Shown: in pieces, positions 26,761 through 35,603 of the stretch
Numbering within the stretch: position 1 is the stretch's first letter
Layout: every line of letters starts with the position of its first letter
Assembly: GCF_901875555.1 (NCBI RefSeq)
Contig: NZ_CABFMD010000011.1
Location: 124,001 to 188,000, forward strand
DNA from: Streptococcus parasanguinis
Lineage (GTDB): Bacteria; Bacillota; Bacilli; Lactobacillales; Streptococcaceae
Length of the DNA stretch: 64,000 nt
Direction of reading: 5' to 3'
Notes under the pieces: generated by a model
What the model was told of the DNA's origin: nothing
Database searches by the model: none
The model's input: only the letters and a program-made list of their open reading frames with translations
Translations under genes and position numbers: made by a program

Positions 26761-29098
26761 AATCAAATTCATATTTTTGTAGAATCGTAGTGAGGATAAA
26801 GACTCCTGTAAAGACGGCCATCAATGCCAGATAAACTGGGAAAGTAGTGGCTGTAAGGAGGGAAATCTCGATCAAGTTTTTCAACACGACCGCAGATGCG
26901 TAGAATCCTACTACAGAGAAGAGGATGAGGAGGAACCGCCAGATATTTAGTGGCAGGCAAGCACGGATAACGGATAGGAAACCGATGGATCCAAGTAAGT
27001 AGTAGGATACAGTAGACATATCGGCTGCAGACCAACCATGGCTTGCTCCCCAAAGGCGAATGAACAAGACGCTAAAGACGACCATCAAGGCGCTTGGTAA
27101 GGCTAACAGAAGGGAACGTCTTAAGAAGTGTTTTTCAACCGGTTTGATATTGCGTTCAAAGGTCAACACAAATGGTGGGAAGCCTTCGACGAATTGGTCG
27201 ATCAAGGTGATTTGAATAGGGATGAAAGGGAAAATCAGCAAATAATTGACGTTGAAGAAGAGGGCACTAGCGATACAGATGATAGCCAAGAGGAAGGAAT
27301 AAATGGTCTTAATGAAGAAGATTGGAGCGATTCGTCCAATATTATTCACCACACGACGACCTTCAAATAGAATTTCTGGAACGTCATTAAAGTCAGAGTT
27401 CAAAAGTACAATATTTGCAATTTGACGGGTTGCAGGATCTCCTTCAGCCATCACGATCGAGCAGTCAGCTTCACGAAGAGCGAGGATATCATTGACCCCA
27501 TCTCCAGTCATAGCCGTTGTCCGGCCAGCTGCTTTCAAGGTCTGAATGAGCAGTTTCTTTTGGTGAGGGGACACGCGTCCAAAGATAGCTGTTTCTTCTG
27601 CTTGATCCACTAATTGATCATCAGAAATTTTTGAACAATCGACGTAGTTCTCATAATTTTTAAAGCCAGCTTGTTGAGCAATATAAGAGACCGTCACAGG
27701 GTTGTCACCGGAGATGATTTTGAGATCCACTCCTTCAGAACGCAAATACTCAAGAGTATCTGAAGCCCCTTCACGAATAGGGTCTGTAATCTCAATAACC
27801 GCAATCCCTTCAAGATTTTCAGGCAGTTTCAATTCCTGCATGCTGATCAGTTCTGAACTGTGGGCCAAGACGAGAACGCGCGATCCGCGGGCTTGTGCTT
27901 CGACGACAGCAGTTGGATTTTCTTGAAGCAGCATTTCAGGAGCACCGAGAAAGACAGTTCCGAGGTTAGATAGGTGCATAGCTCCCCATTTTCGATCACT
28001 CGAAAATGGAATGATGTTTTCAGCAGAATAGGCGTGCTCCAACTCCCCATAAGCCTTGCGAATAGCTTGAGCAGTAGGATTGGTGTCCTCACTATTTTGC
28101 ATGTAAGCAGAGAGGATGACCTGGATCGTCTGTTCGGAAAAATGATCCGTTAAGCTATGGAGAGCTTCGACTGTCATCTTCCCTTGAGTGATGGTACCGG
28201 TTTTATCCAGACACAAGGTATCCACACGCGCTAGGGTTTCTACTGAGTACATTTCTTGAACTAGAACCTTGCGCATGCCGAGCTTAATCACCGCCGTCAA
28301 AAGAGACGTAACCGTCAGTAGGGCAATTCCTTTTGGCAACATTCCTAAGAGAGCAGTGGAAGAATTCACAACGGAATCCTTGATGGGCAACATTTTAATC
28401 AACAGAGCTTCAAAGAAGAGGGCAAGACCAAATGGGATGATAATTTTTCCAGTGAAGCTAGAGATTTTCGCTAAGTTATAGAGAATGCGCGAATTGATGG
28501 GCTTCAAGGTTTTGGCTTCCATCATGAGTTTGTTGGCATAGTTGTTTGCTCCAACTCGTTTGACACGGGCATAGACTTGACCACTGGCAATATAACTACC
28601 AGAAAGCAGTTCATCACCAACTTCTTTTAAGACCAGGTCACTCTCACCTGTTAGCATCGCTTCGTTGGCTTCAGCAATTCCAGACATGACCTCAGCATCA
28701 CTAGGGATCTGCTCACCCGAAGACAGAAGCATTAAATCACCCAGAACAAGCTTTTCTGGAGGAATCGCATCTTTTTCCCCGTCTCGAATGACAGCCACCA
28801 ACTCACGACTCATGAGATTGAGTTTATCAATCATCCGCTTGGCGCGCATCTCAGTCATGATCCCTGTAATGGCATTGAAGCAAATAACCGCGAAAAAGAT
28901 CATATTGCTCCAGGCCTGTACAGCAGCTAAGGCTACGGCAATTACAAAGTTTAAGGTATTAAACAAGGTGAAGACGTTGCGCTTAATGATTTGCCAGGTA
29001 CTGGTACTGGTATTCGTTGTAAAATCATTGGTTTGTCCGCGATCCGTTTTCTTGCGGACTTCACTGAGGGATAACCCCTTTAATTCATTCGTTTCCAT
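26759..29098 (-). CDS. P-type cation ATPase, Exp7/CtpE-like
   Basis: This P-type ATPase of about 779 residues has the TGES loop (LTGES), the phosphorylation motif DKTGTITQG, the hinge TGDGVND, and roughly eight to ten membrane helices, four of them after the hinge. The M4 motif reads PKGIALLT instead of the PEGL of SERCA-type pumps. It resembles the pneumococcal Exp7 group, whose mycobacterial relative CtpE moves Ca2+; Ca2+ is therefore my best guess, not a proof. ATG 29098 fits the promoter better than TTG 29104; the transcript looks leaderless. Confidence 0.85.
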   Translation of the reverse strand: METNELKGLSLSEVRKKTDRGQTNDFTTNTSTSTWQIIKRNVFTLFNTLNFVIAVALAAVQAWSNMIFFAVICFNAITGIMTEMRAKRMIDKLNLMSRELVAVIRDGEKDAIPPEKLVLGDLMLLSSGEQIPSDAEVMSGIAEANEAMLTGESDLVLKEVGDELLSGSYIASGQVYARVKRVGANNYANKLMMEAKTLKPINSRILYNLAKISSFTGKIIIPFGLALFFEALLIKMLPIKDSVVNSSTALLGMLPKGIALLTVTSLLTAVIKLGMRKVLVQEMYSVETLARVDTLCLDKTGTITQGKMTVEALHSLTDHFSEQTIQVILSAYMQNSEDTNPTAQAIRKAYGELEHAYSAENIIPFSSDRKWGAMHLSNLGTVFLGAPEMLLQENPTAVVEAQARGSRVLVLAHSSELISMQELKLPENLEGIAVIEITDPIREGASDTLEYLRSEGVDLKIISGDNPVTVSYIAQQAGFKNYENYVDCSKISDDQLVDQAEETAIFGRVSPHQKKLLIQTLKAAGRTTAMTGDGVNDILALREADCSIVMAEGDPATRQIANIVLLNSDFNDVPEILFEGRRVVNNIGRIAPIFFIKTIYSFLLAIICIASALFFNVNYLLIFPFIPIQITLIDQFVEGFPPFVLTFERNIKPVEKHFLRRSLLLALPSALMVVFSVLFIRLWGASHGWSAADMSTVSYYLLGSIGFLSVIRACLPLNIWRFLLILFSVVGFYASAVVLKNLIEISLLTATTFPVYLALMAVFTGVFILTTILQKYEFD

Positions 29099-29105
29099 AG
29101 ACAAT

Positions 29106-29111
29106 ATGATA
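29106..29111 (-). promoter_or_regulatory. Leaderless promoter of the P-type ATPase
   Basis: The extended -10 TGA-TATCAT on the minus strand is 7 nt from the ATG at 29098, and no Shine-Dalgarno is visible. Confidence 0.6.
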
Positions 29112-29175
29112 TCATTTTTTTGCGAAAAAGACTATCTAGAATCGGTCCGCTGACATATTTTTTATCTAAAAAAGT

Positions 29176-29204
29176 TTGCGGTCAAAATAAGGATACGGTA
29201 TAAT
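29176..29204 (+). promoter_or_regulatory. Promoter of plsC
   Basis: TTGCGG (29176-29181), 17-bp spacer and TATAAT (29199-29204). Confidence 0.75.
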
Positions 29205-29270
29205 AAGAAAGAACGTTTTACATGATGGAATATCTTGTAGAGATTAATGAAATGGATTTGAGGAACAACT

Positions 29271-30017
29271 ATGTTTTATACCTATTTACGTGGCCTTGTT
29301 GCCTTTATTCTTTGGGTTTTAAATGGCAATGCCCATTACCATCATAAGGACAATATTCCAGATCGGGAAGAGAACTACATATTGGTATCGCCTCACCGGA
29401 CATGGTGGGATCCAGTCTATATGGCCTTTGCGACCAAGCCAAAGCAATTTATCTTTATGGCGAAAAAAGAACTCTTCACCAATCGTATTTTTGGCTGGTG
29501 GATTCGCATGTGTGGGGCTTTTCCGATCGACCGTGAAAATCCGGGAGCAGAAGCCATTAAGTATCCTGTCAATATGCTAAAAAAGAGCAACCGTTCCTTG
29601 ATTATGTTTCCAAGTGGAAGCCGTCATTCTCAAGACGTCAAAGGTGGTGTTGCCATCATTGCCAAAATGGCTAAGGTCCGTATCATGCCAGTGACATATA
29701 CTGGTCCAAGAGACTTGAAAGGGTTGGCAACGGGTGAACGCATTGATATGAACTTTGGACATCCGATTGATATTTCGGATATTAAAAAGATGAATGACGA
29801 AGGAGTGTCAGAAGTTGCCCGTCGTATTCAAGAGGAGTTTGACCGTTTGGATGCGGAAGCGCAAGCGATCAACACTCCAACAAAACCCTTTATCTTGATT
29901 CGTTTGTTAAAAATCCTTTTGATTCCACTTGTCTTAGTCGTGGGCATCTTAACCTTGCTCTTTAGTTACCTAGCCAGCTTTGTATGGGATCCGGACAAAC
30001 ATCGAAAAAACAAGTAA
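29271..30017 (+). CDS. plsC: 1-acyl-sn-glycerol-3-phosphate acyltransferase
   Basis: This 248-residue enzyme makes phosphatidic acid by acylating lysophosphatidate at the membrane. The HX4D catalytic motif is HRTWWD (42-47). The third family motif, usually FPEGTRS, reads FPSGSRHSQ, so Glu is replaced by Ser. There are hydrophobic segments at both ends. The variation may reflect a paralogue with a different acyl acceptor. It is followed by a terminator and then the competence genes, so co-regulation with them is not indicated. Confidence 0.88.
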   Translation: MFYTYLRGLVAFILWVLNGNAHYHHKDNIPDREENYILVSPHRTWWDPVYMAFATKPKQFIFMAKKELFTNRIFGWWIRMCGAFPIDRENPGAEAIKYPVNMLKKSNRSLIMFPSGSRHSQDVKGGVAIIAKMAKVRIMPVTYTGPRDLKGLATGERIDMNFGHPIDISDIKKMNDEGVSEVARRIQEEFDRLDAEAQAINTPTKPFILIRLLKILLIPLVLVVGILTLLFSYLASFVWDPDKHRKNK

Positions 30018-30048
30018 AAAAACTGAGATTTTTTCTCTGTTTTTTTTA
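30016..30048 (+). terminator. Terminator after plsC
   Basis: AAAAAACTGAGA pairs with TCTCTGTTTTTT around a T loop and ends in eight T. Confidence 0.8.
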
Positions 30049-30052
30049 TTTT

Positions 30053-30060
30053 TACGAATA
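30053..30060 (+). promoter_or_regulatory. cin-box (SigX/ComX competence promoter) of comEA-comEC
   Basis: TACGAATA, an exact match to the streptococcal late-competence -10 consensus, with a T-rich stretch upstream, 24 bp before the comEA start and followed by GAGGAGG. It places the operon under the alternative sigma factor made during competence. Confidence 0.92.
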
Positions 30061-30083
30061 ATAAAAGTGAGAGGAGGTTTCTT

Positions 30084-30752
30084 ATGGAGGATATCATCGA
30101 AAAAATTAAAGAATATAAGCTCTTTTTAGCTCTTACTGCTATTGGACTCTTACTTGGAGGGTATTTTCTTTTTCATCGACCTCAGTCAAGTGCATCCACC
30201 ATACCGGATCTTTATCAGTCTTCTAGTTCAACTTCGAGCAAAGAAAAGGTGCAGACCAATAGTTCCAAAGAAGAAAAGACGGTTACTTCAGTGTCTGATA
30301 CACCCGAGATCATTACGGTCGATGTCAAAGGAGCCGTCAAACAACCAGGTGTCTATGAGTTGCGCTCAGATAGCAGAGTCCACGATGCCATTCATAAGGC
30401 GGGTGGGATGACAGCAGATGCCAATAGCCAATCGGTCAACTTGGCGCAAAAACTCTCTGATGAAGCAGTGATCTATGTTGCCAAAGTAGGGGAAGATGTT
30501 CCAGCACTTGGAAGTTCAGAAAGTTCCGCAACTTCGTCAGCATCAACAGATAAAACAGGCAAGGTTCATTTAAATCGAGCGACAGAGACAGAGCTTCAAA
30601 CAGTATCGGGAATTGGTCAGAAACGAGCCCAGGATATTATCGCTTATCGCGACGCAAATGGCCCTTTTCGATCAATCGATGATCTGAGGAATGTTTCAGG
30701 AATCGGAGAGAAAACACTGGAGAAACTAAGAGATGCTTTCACGGTGGATTAA
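30084..30752 (+). CDS. comEA: Competence protein ComEA (DNA receptor)
   Basis: This 222-residue surface DNA-binding protein needed for transformation has a membrane anchor near residues 13-30, a Ser/Thr linker, an SLBB-type domain (VDVKGAVKQPGVYEL) and a C-terminal double helix-hairpin-helix (LNRATETELQTVSGIGQKRA and VSGIGEKTLEKL) that binds DNA. Its end overlaps comEC by 20 bp. Confidence 0.95.
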   Translation: MEDIIEKIKEYKLFLALTAIGLLLGGYFLFHRPQSSASTIPDLYQSSSSTSSKEKVQTNSSKEEKTVTSVSDTPEIITVDVKGAVKQPGVYELRSDSRVHDAIHKAGGMTADANSQSVNLAQKLSDEAVIYVAKVGEDVPALGSSESSATSSASTDKTGKVHLNRATETELQTVSGIGQKRAQDIIAYRDANGPFRSIDDLRNVSGIGEKTLEKLRDAFTVD

Positions 30753-32979
30753 AGTACTTCCATTTTCTCTTGTCCATCTTGCTTTCTTGCTCCTATGGCT
30801 GTATTTTAGTTTCTATCAACCATCTTGGCTTTCGATCAGCGGTCTAGTAGTAGTGGTAGTTTTAGCGGTTCATCACTATAAAGGGGATCGCTCAAGTTTG
30901 CTAGGGCTTGGTTTAGCAACCCTTTGTTTTGCGGCCTTCTTTGTTTTTCAGCGACTACAGGATCATCCAGTACAAGTAGCAAGGCAGATCCCACCCCAAT
31001 TACAACTGATTCCAGATACTATCAAGATCAATGGGGATGCCCTGTCTTTTCGAGCAAAAAATCAGGGTAGAACTTACCAAGTCTTCTACACTTTAAAATC
31101 AGAAAAAGAAAAACAGCAGTGGCAAAGTCAAACCCACTTGCTGGAGTTGACATATAAAGGTGTTATAGAGGAGCCAGAAAGGCAGCGAAATTTTAGAGGA
31201 TTTGACTACCGGTCTTATTTGAACACACAGGGCATTCACTATCAAATAAAAATCGAAGAGATCCAATCCGCGCTTCCCATCCAAACGTGGAATGTTTTCG
31301 ATTGGCTATCTCAATGGAGGCGCCAAGCCATTGTTTGGAGCAAGGAGCACTTTCCACAGCCAATGAACCAGTATATGACCGGCCTTCTTTTTGGTTATTT
31401 AGATACGGATTTTGAGGAAATGGATCAGCTTTACACGAGTTTAGGAATTATTCATTTATTTGCCTTGTCTGGAATGCAGGTCGGCTTTTTCATCAATGGG
31501 ATCCGAAAAGCTCTCTTACGTCTAGGAATCTTGCAAGAGACAGTCGATATCTGGATGTTTCCAATCTCTTTGATCTATGCTGGCTTGACAGGTTTTTCTG
31601 TTTCAGTGGTTCGCAGTCTCTTACAAAAACTCCTCTCTCAAAAGGGCATCCGAGGGATGGAAAATATGGCGGTGACCTTGATGCTCTTAATGATTCTCAT
31701 GCCTAAGTTTCTCCTGACAGCTGGAGGCGTCTTGAGTTGCGCCTATGCCTTTATTTTGACCTTGGTAGATGCTAATTCTTATTCAGGAATTAAAAAAGTG
31801 CTAGTGGAAAGTTTCTGGATTAGTCTGGGGATCTTGCCGCTTTTGACCTATTATTTTAGTGTCTTTCAACCATGGTCACTCCCTTTAACCTTCCTCTTTT
31901 CTTTCTTATTTGACCTTGTCCTTCTTCCAGGTTTAACGGTGCTATTTATCTTATCGATTCTAAAGCCCCTTACAATTTTTAACAGTTTTTTTCTTCTCAT
32001 AGAGGAGTGTATTCGTTGGATTTCAAAGCTCACGTCGGTACCTTTGGTATTTGGTCAGCCGACGGGACCAGCTCTAATTGCTCTCTTCCTTCTTTTAGGG
32101 ATCTTGTATGATCTTCGAAAGAAAAAGAACGTTCGTTTCCTGTTAATGGGCATGATCCTACTGATCTTTTGTTGGACCAAGCATCCTTTAGAAAATGAGA
32201 TCACAATGGTGGATATCGGTCAAGGAGACAGCATCTTTTTACGCGATTGGAAAGGAAGAACCATTTTGATTGATGTCGGAGGACGCATCACTTTTAAAAG
32301 TGGAGACAAGTGGCAAGAACGCAGTCAATCTGCCAATGCTGAAAAAACTCTGATTCCCTATCTCAAGAGTCGAGGTGTTGGAAAACTCGATGCTTTGGTC
32401 TTGACTCATACAGACCAGGACCATATGGGCGATATGGTGGAGGTTGCCAAACAAATCCCGGTTAAAAAAGTGTATGTCAGTCCAGGTAGTCTAACCAATT
32501 CTCAATTTCGGGAGAAATTGAAACAGCTTCATAGTACAGTTAAAGTAGTCCAGAGAGGGGATCAACTTCCAATTTTTGATCATCATCTCGAAGTCTTATC
32601 TCCTGATGAAGTGGGGGATGGTAAAAATGATGATTCGATTGTCCTCTATGGACAGTTCTATCAGAAACGATTTTTGTTCACAGGTGATCTTGAAGAGGCT
32701 GGAGAGAAAAAACTATTGGAAAACTATCCACAATTACAAGTGGATGTCTTGAAAGTAGGGCATCATGGATCTAGAGGTTCCTCTAGTGATGTATTTTTAG
32801 ACCAGTTACATCCTCAATTGGCCTTGATCTCTGTTGGAAAGAAAAATCGCTACCAGCATCCTCATAAAGAATTGCTCGATCGTCTAGAGGAACGATCCAT
32901 TTCTTATCTTCGTACCGATGAAAGGGGAGCGATCCGCTTGATTGGATGGGACCATTGGAGGGTGGAAACGGTTCGCTAG
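30733..32979 (+). CDS. comEC: Competence protein ComEC (DNA uptake channel)
   Basis: This 748-residue polytopic protein carries single-stranded DNA across the membrane. Several hydrophobic segments lie at the N-terminus and from about 210 to 480. The competence domain contains the GLLFG and LFALSGMQVGFF segments, and the C-terminal metallo-beta-lactamase domain has THTDQDHMGD and GHHGSRGS, the probable nuclease site. The start lies inside comEA, so translation is coupled and both depend on the cin-box. Confidence 0.95.
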   Translation: MLSRWIKVLPFSLVHLAFLLLWLYFSFYQPSWLSISGLVVVVVLAVHHYKGDRSSLLGLGLATLCFAAFFVFQRLQDHPVQVARQIPPQLQLIPDTIKINGDALSFRAKNQGRTYQVFYTLKSEKEKQQWQSQTHLLELTYKGVIEEPERQRNFRGFDYRSYLNTQGIHYQIKIEEIQSALPIQTWNVFDWLSQWRRQAIVWSKEHFPQPMNQYMTGLLFGYLDTDFEEMDQLYTSLGIIHLFALSGMQVGFFINGIRKALLRLGILQETVDIWMFPISLIYAGLTGFSVSVVRSLLQKLLSQKGIRGMENMAVTLMLLMILMPKFLLTAGGVLSCAYAFILTLVDANSYSGIKKVLVESFWISLGILPLLTYYFSVFQPWSLPLTFLFSFLFDLVLLPGLTVLFILSILKPLTIFNSFFLLIEECIRWISKLTSVPLVFGQPTGPALIALFLLLGILYDLRKKKNVRFLLMGMILLIFCWTKHPLENEITMVDIGQGDSIFLRDWKGRTILIDVGGRITFKSGDKWQERSQSANAEKTLIPYLKSRGVGKLDALVLTHTDQDHMGDMVEVAKQIPVKKVYVSPGSLTNSQFREKLKQLHSTVKVVQRGDQLPIFDHHLEVLSPDEVGDGKNDDSIVLYGQFYQKRFLFTGDLEEAGEKKLLENYPQLQVDVLKVGHHGSRGSSSDVFLDQLHPQLALISVGKKNRYQHPHKELLDRLEERSISYLRTDERGAIRLIGWDHWRVETVR

Positions 32980-33054
32980 GTATGAGGAGAGGTTTGCTTT
33001 CTATGCTGAAAATTGCTATTATAGAAAGTGAAATCAATGTAAAGGTAGAATCGT

Positions 33055-33657
33055 ATGAACGCATTTAAGCAATTTTGGATACAGTATGCAGATTTTTCAA
33101 GTAGGACCAGTCGGGCTCATTTTTGGCTAGCTTTTTTCTGGAATTCCCTGATTTCTTTGCCTCTTTGGGTTTTTTACATCGTGACCTCTTTGTCCCATCA
33201 AAATGCTCAAGAAGCATTCAATTTTTCAGCTGTTCATTCTAAGACAGGTTTATGGGCGCTTGCTTTCTTAGCATTCTTTTACTTCCTCATTTTGGTACCC
33301 AGTCAAGCCATTTGTGTGCGTCGCTTGCGGGATGCTGGGATCCATTGGTCTTGGATCTTTTTGAACCTTGGTCCGGTCTTGCTCTATTTGTTGACGGGTC
33401 TAGATATTTTTCTATTTCTTTGGGTGATTACAGTTGTTTCTCTCCTGATTCTCATGATGCTTCCAGGAAAAAATACCTTCCCACAACCAGTAGAAACTCC
33501 TAAGGGAGTAGCTTCTGAACCACAGGTCACCGCGACAGGGGGGAGCTTTGGAGGCAACTCGTTTGAGCAAATTCCTAATTTTGTAGGAGCACCTGATTTG
33601 TCCGATGAAAAACCACCATTGGAACAAAAAATGGCTGCTGAACACGAAATCCACTAA
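33055..33657 (+). CDS. DUF805 membrane protein
   Basis: This 200-residue protein opens with the DUF805 pattern (FWIQYADFSSRTSRAHFW), contains about four membrane helices to residue 140 with the VRRLRDAG loop typical of the family, and has a hydrophilic, Pro/Gly-rich tail. The function is unknown. Confidence 0.82.
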   Translation: MNAFKQFWIQYADFSSRTSRAHFWLAFFWNSLISLPLWVFYIVTSLSHQNAQEAFNFSAVHSKTGLWALAFLAFFYFLILVPSQAICVRRLRDAGIHWSWIFLNLGPVLLYLLTGLDIFLFLWVITVVSLLILMMLPGKNTFPQPVETPKGVASEPQVTATGGSFGGNSFEQIPNFVGAPDLSDEKPPLEQKMAAEHEIH

Positions 33658-33680
33658 ACGGATAAAGATAAGAGAGTTTC

Positions 33681-34715
33681 ATGCAAGCAATTACCGACAC
33701 TAAACATCTGACGGTTCAAACTCTGCCTTCTATTCTTGTCTTGACAGGCGAGGATGTAGGTCAATTTGAATGGTTAAAAAAAGACATTTTAAAAAAAATA
33801 GGCTATGATCCCTCAGATTTGAATTATTCTTATTTTGATATGAAGGAAGCCTCCTATGCTGAGGTAGAGCTGGATTTGGTCAGTCTTCCCTTTTTCGCTG
33901 ATGAAAAAATTGTGATTTTGGATCACTTATTGGATCTGACTACTGCCAAAAAGCGTAACTTAACAGATGACGACCTGAAGCAATTTGAAACCTTTCTGGA
34001 AAACCCTTCTGAATCGACCCGTTTGCTGATATTTGCAGAAGGAAAATTAGATAGTAAGCGTCGCTTGGTCAAACTCCTAAAACGGGATGCCAAAATCATT
34101 GAAGCGATAACTCCTAAAGAGCAAGAGGTAAAGAGTTATTTTGCAAGTCAAGCACATGAATTGGGCTTGCAGTTTGTGGGCGATTCCTTGGACCAACTAC
34201 TATTAAAATCTAGCTATGATTTTGGAGAGTTACAGAAGAATCTCGCACTATTGCAGGCCTATAAAGAAGATGGTCAGATTACCCTCGAAGATATCGAGGA
34301 GGTTGTTCCCAAAACCTTGCAAGATAATATTTTTGATCTGACCCAAATGATTCTCAAACGCCAAATCGATCAAGCCCGGAATTTGGTGAAAGATCTCCGC
34401 TTACAAGGAGAAGATGAAATAAAATTAATTGCCATTCTGTTGGGGCAATTCCGAATGTTTTCTCAAGTAAAAATATTTTCAGAAGAAGGTCAATCCGAAA
34501 GCCAAATCGTAGCGAGCTTGTCGGAGTTGTCAGGACGAAAGGTCAATCCATATCAGGTGAAGTTTGCCTTGCGGGATAGCCGCAAGCTTTCCCTGTCCTT
34601 TTTGAAGCAGGCCATGATGACCTTCATCGAGACGGATTATGCAATTAAAAGTGGAACGTATGATAAAGACTACTTATTTGATTTGGCACTTTTAAAAGTG
34701 GCAAACAGCGTCTAA
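33681..34715 (+). CDS. holA: DNA polymerase III subunit delta
   Basis: This 344-residue clamp-loader subunit opens the beta ring. The N-terminal AAA-like region lacks a P-loop, as expected, and has the segments LTGEDVGQFEWLKK and SLPFFADEKIVIL; the C-terminal collar region ends KDYLFDLALLKVA. The order holA-sodA is the pneumococcal one. Confidence 0.92.
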   Translation: MQAITDTKHLTVQTLPSILVLTGEDVGQFEWLKKDILKKIGYDPSDLNYSYFDMKEASYAEVELDLVSLPFFADEKIVILDHLLDLTTAKKRNLTDDDLKQFETFLENPSESTRLLIFAEGKLDSKRRLVKLLKRDAKIIEAITPKEQEVKSYFASQAHELGLQFVGDSLDQLLLKSSYDFGELQKNLALLQAYKEDGQITLEDIEEVVPKTLQDNIFDLTQMILKRQIDQARNLVKDLRLQGEDEIKLIAILLGQFRMFSQVKIFSEEGQSESQIVASLSELSGRKVNPYQVKFALRDSRKLSLSFLKQAMMTFIETDYAIKSGTYDKDYLFDLALLKVANSV

Positions 34716-34742
34716 ACATGAATGAAATTGCAAGCAGATTAG

Positions 34743-34771
34743 TTGAATAATTTAGCTGTTTGCGTTATCAT
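34743..34771 (+). promoter_or_regulatory. Promoter of sodA
   Basis: TTGAAT (34743-34748), 17-bp spacer and TATCAT (34766-34771). A GCAAGCAG...CTGTTTGC inverted repeat overlaps the -35 region and could be the end of holA or an operator. Confidence 0.6.
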
Positions 34772-34803
34772 CAAGTCAGTAATAAAGAAAAGAGGACCAT
34801 AAA

Positions 34804-35409
34804 ATGGCTATCATTTTACCAGAATTACCATATGCTTACGATGCATTGGAACCATATATCGATGAAGAAACTATGCATTTGCACCATGATAAACATCATC
34901 AAACATATGTAAACAATGTCAATGCGGCTCTTGAAAAACATCCTGAAATTGGAGAAGACCTTGAAAGCTTGTTAGCTAATGTTGAATCTATTCCAGCTGA
35001 CATTCGCCAAGCTGTGATCAACAATGGTGGTGGTCATTTGAACCACGCTCTTTTCTGGGAATTGATGACTCCAGAACAAACAGCTCCTTCAGCAGAACTT
35101 GCTGCAGCTATTGATGCCACATTTGGTTCATTTGAAGACTTCAAAGCAGCCTTCACAGCAGCAGCAACGACACGTTTTGGTTCTGGCTGGGCATGGTTGG
35201 TTGTCAACAAAGAAGGTAAACTTGAAGTTACTTCAACAGCAAACCAAGATACACCAATCTCTGAAGGAAAAACGCCAATCCTTGGTTTGGATGTTTGGGA
35301 ACATGCTTACTACGTGAAATACCGTAACGTACGTCCTGACTACATCAAAGCTTTCTTCTCAGTGATCAACTGGAATAAAGTTAATGACTTGTTTGCAGCA
35401 GCAAAATAA
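34804..35409 (+). CDS. sodA: Superoxide dismutase (Mn type)
   Basis: This 201-residue enzyme has the metal ligands in [22 protein letters not shown] and DVWEHAYY (Asp and His). The residues around [11 protein letters not shown] favour manganese, the usual streptococcal form. It detoxifies superoxide, fitting a catalase-negative, H2O2-producing organism. Its own promoter and strong terminator make it monocistronic. Confidence 0.96.
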   Translation: MAIILPELPYAYDALEPYIDEETMHLHHDKHHQTYVNNVNAALEKHPEIGEDLESLLANVESIPADIRQAVINNGGGHLNHALFWELMTPEQTAPSAELAAAIDATFGSFEDFKAAFTAAATTRFGSGWAWLVVNKEGKLEVTSTANQDTPISEGKTPILGLDVWEHAYYVKYRNVRPDYIKAFFSVINWNKVNDLFAAAK

Positions 35410-35420
35410 TAAAATAAAGG

Positions 35421-35459
35421 AATCTATAAGAGCGACAATTCGCTGTTATAGATTTTTTT
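35421..35459 (+). terminator. Terminator after sodA
   Basis: AATCTATAA...AGCG-ACAATT-CGCT...TTATAGATT followed by TTTTTTT. Confidence 0.9.
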
Positions 35460-35603
35460 GTGCTTTTAACCTAAAATCTAAGTAGAATTTCTTGCGTTTG
35501 GACAGGAAAATGATACACTAGAAGAAGTGTGTGTCTTGCTTGTCTGAGCCTATTTTGGGGGCTAAGAAAAGGAAGACAAAAGAAAAATCTAGGGAGAAAT
35601 GAA

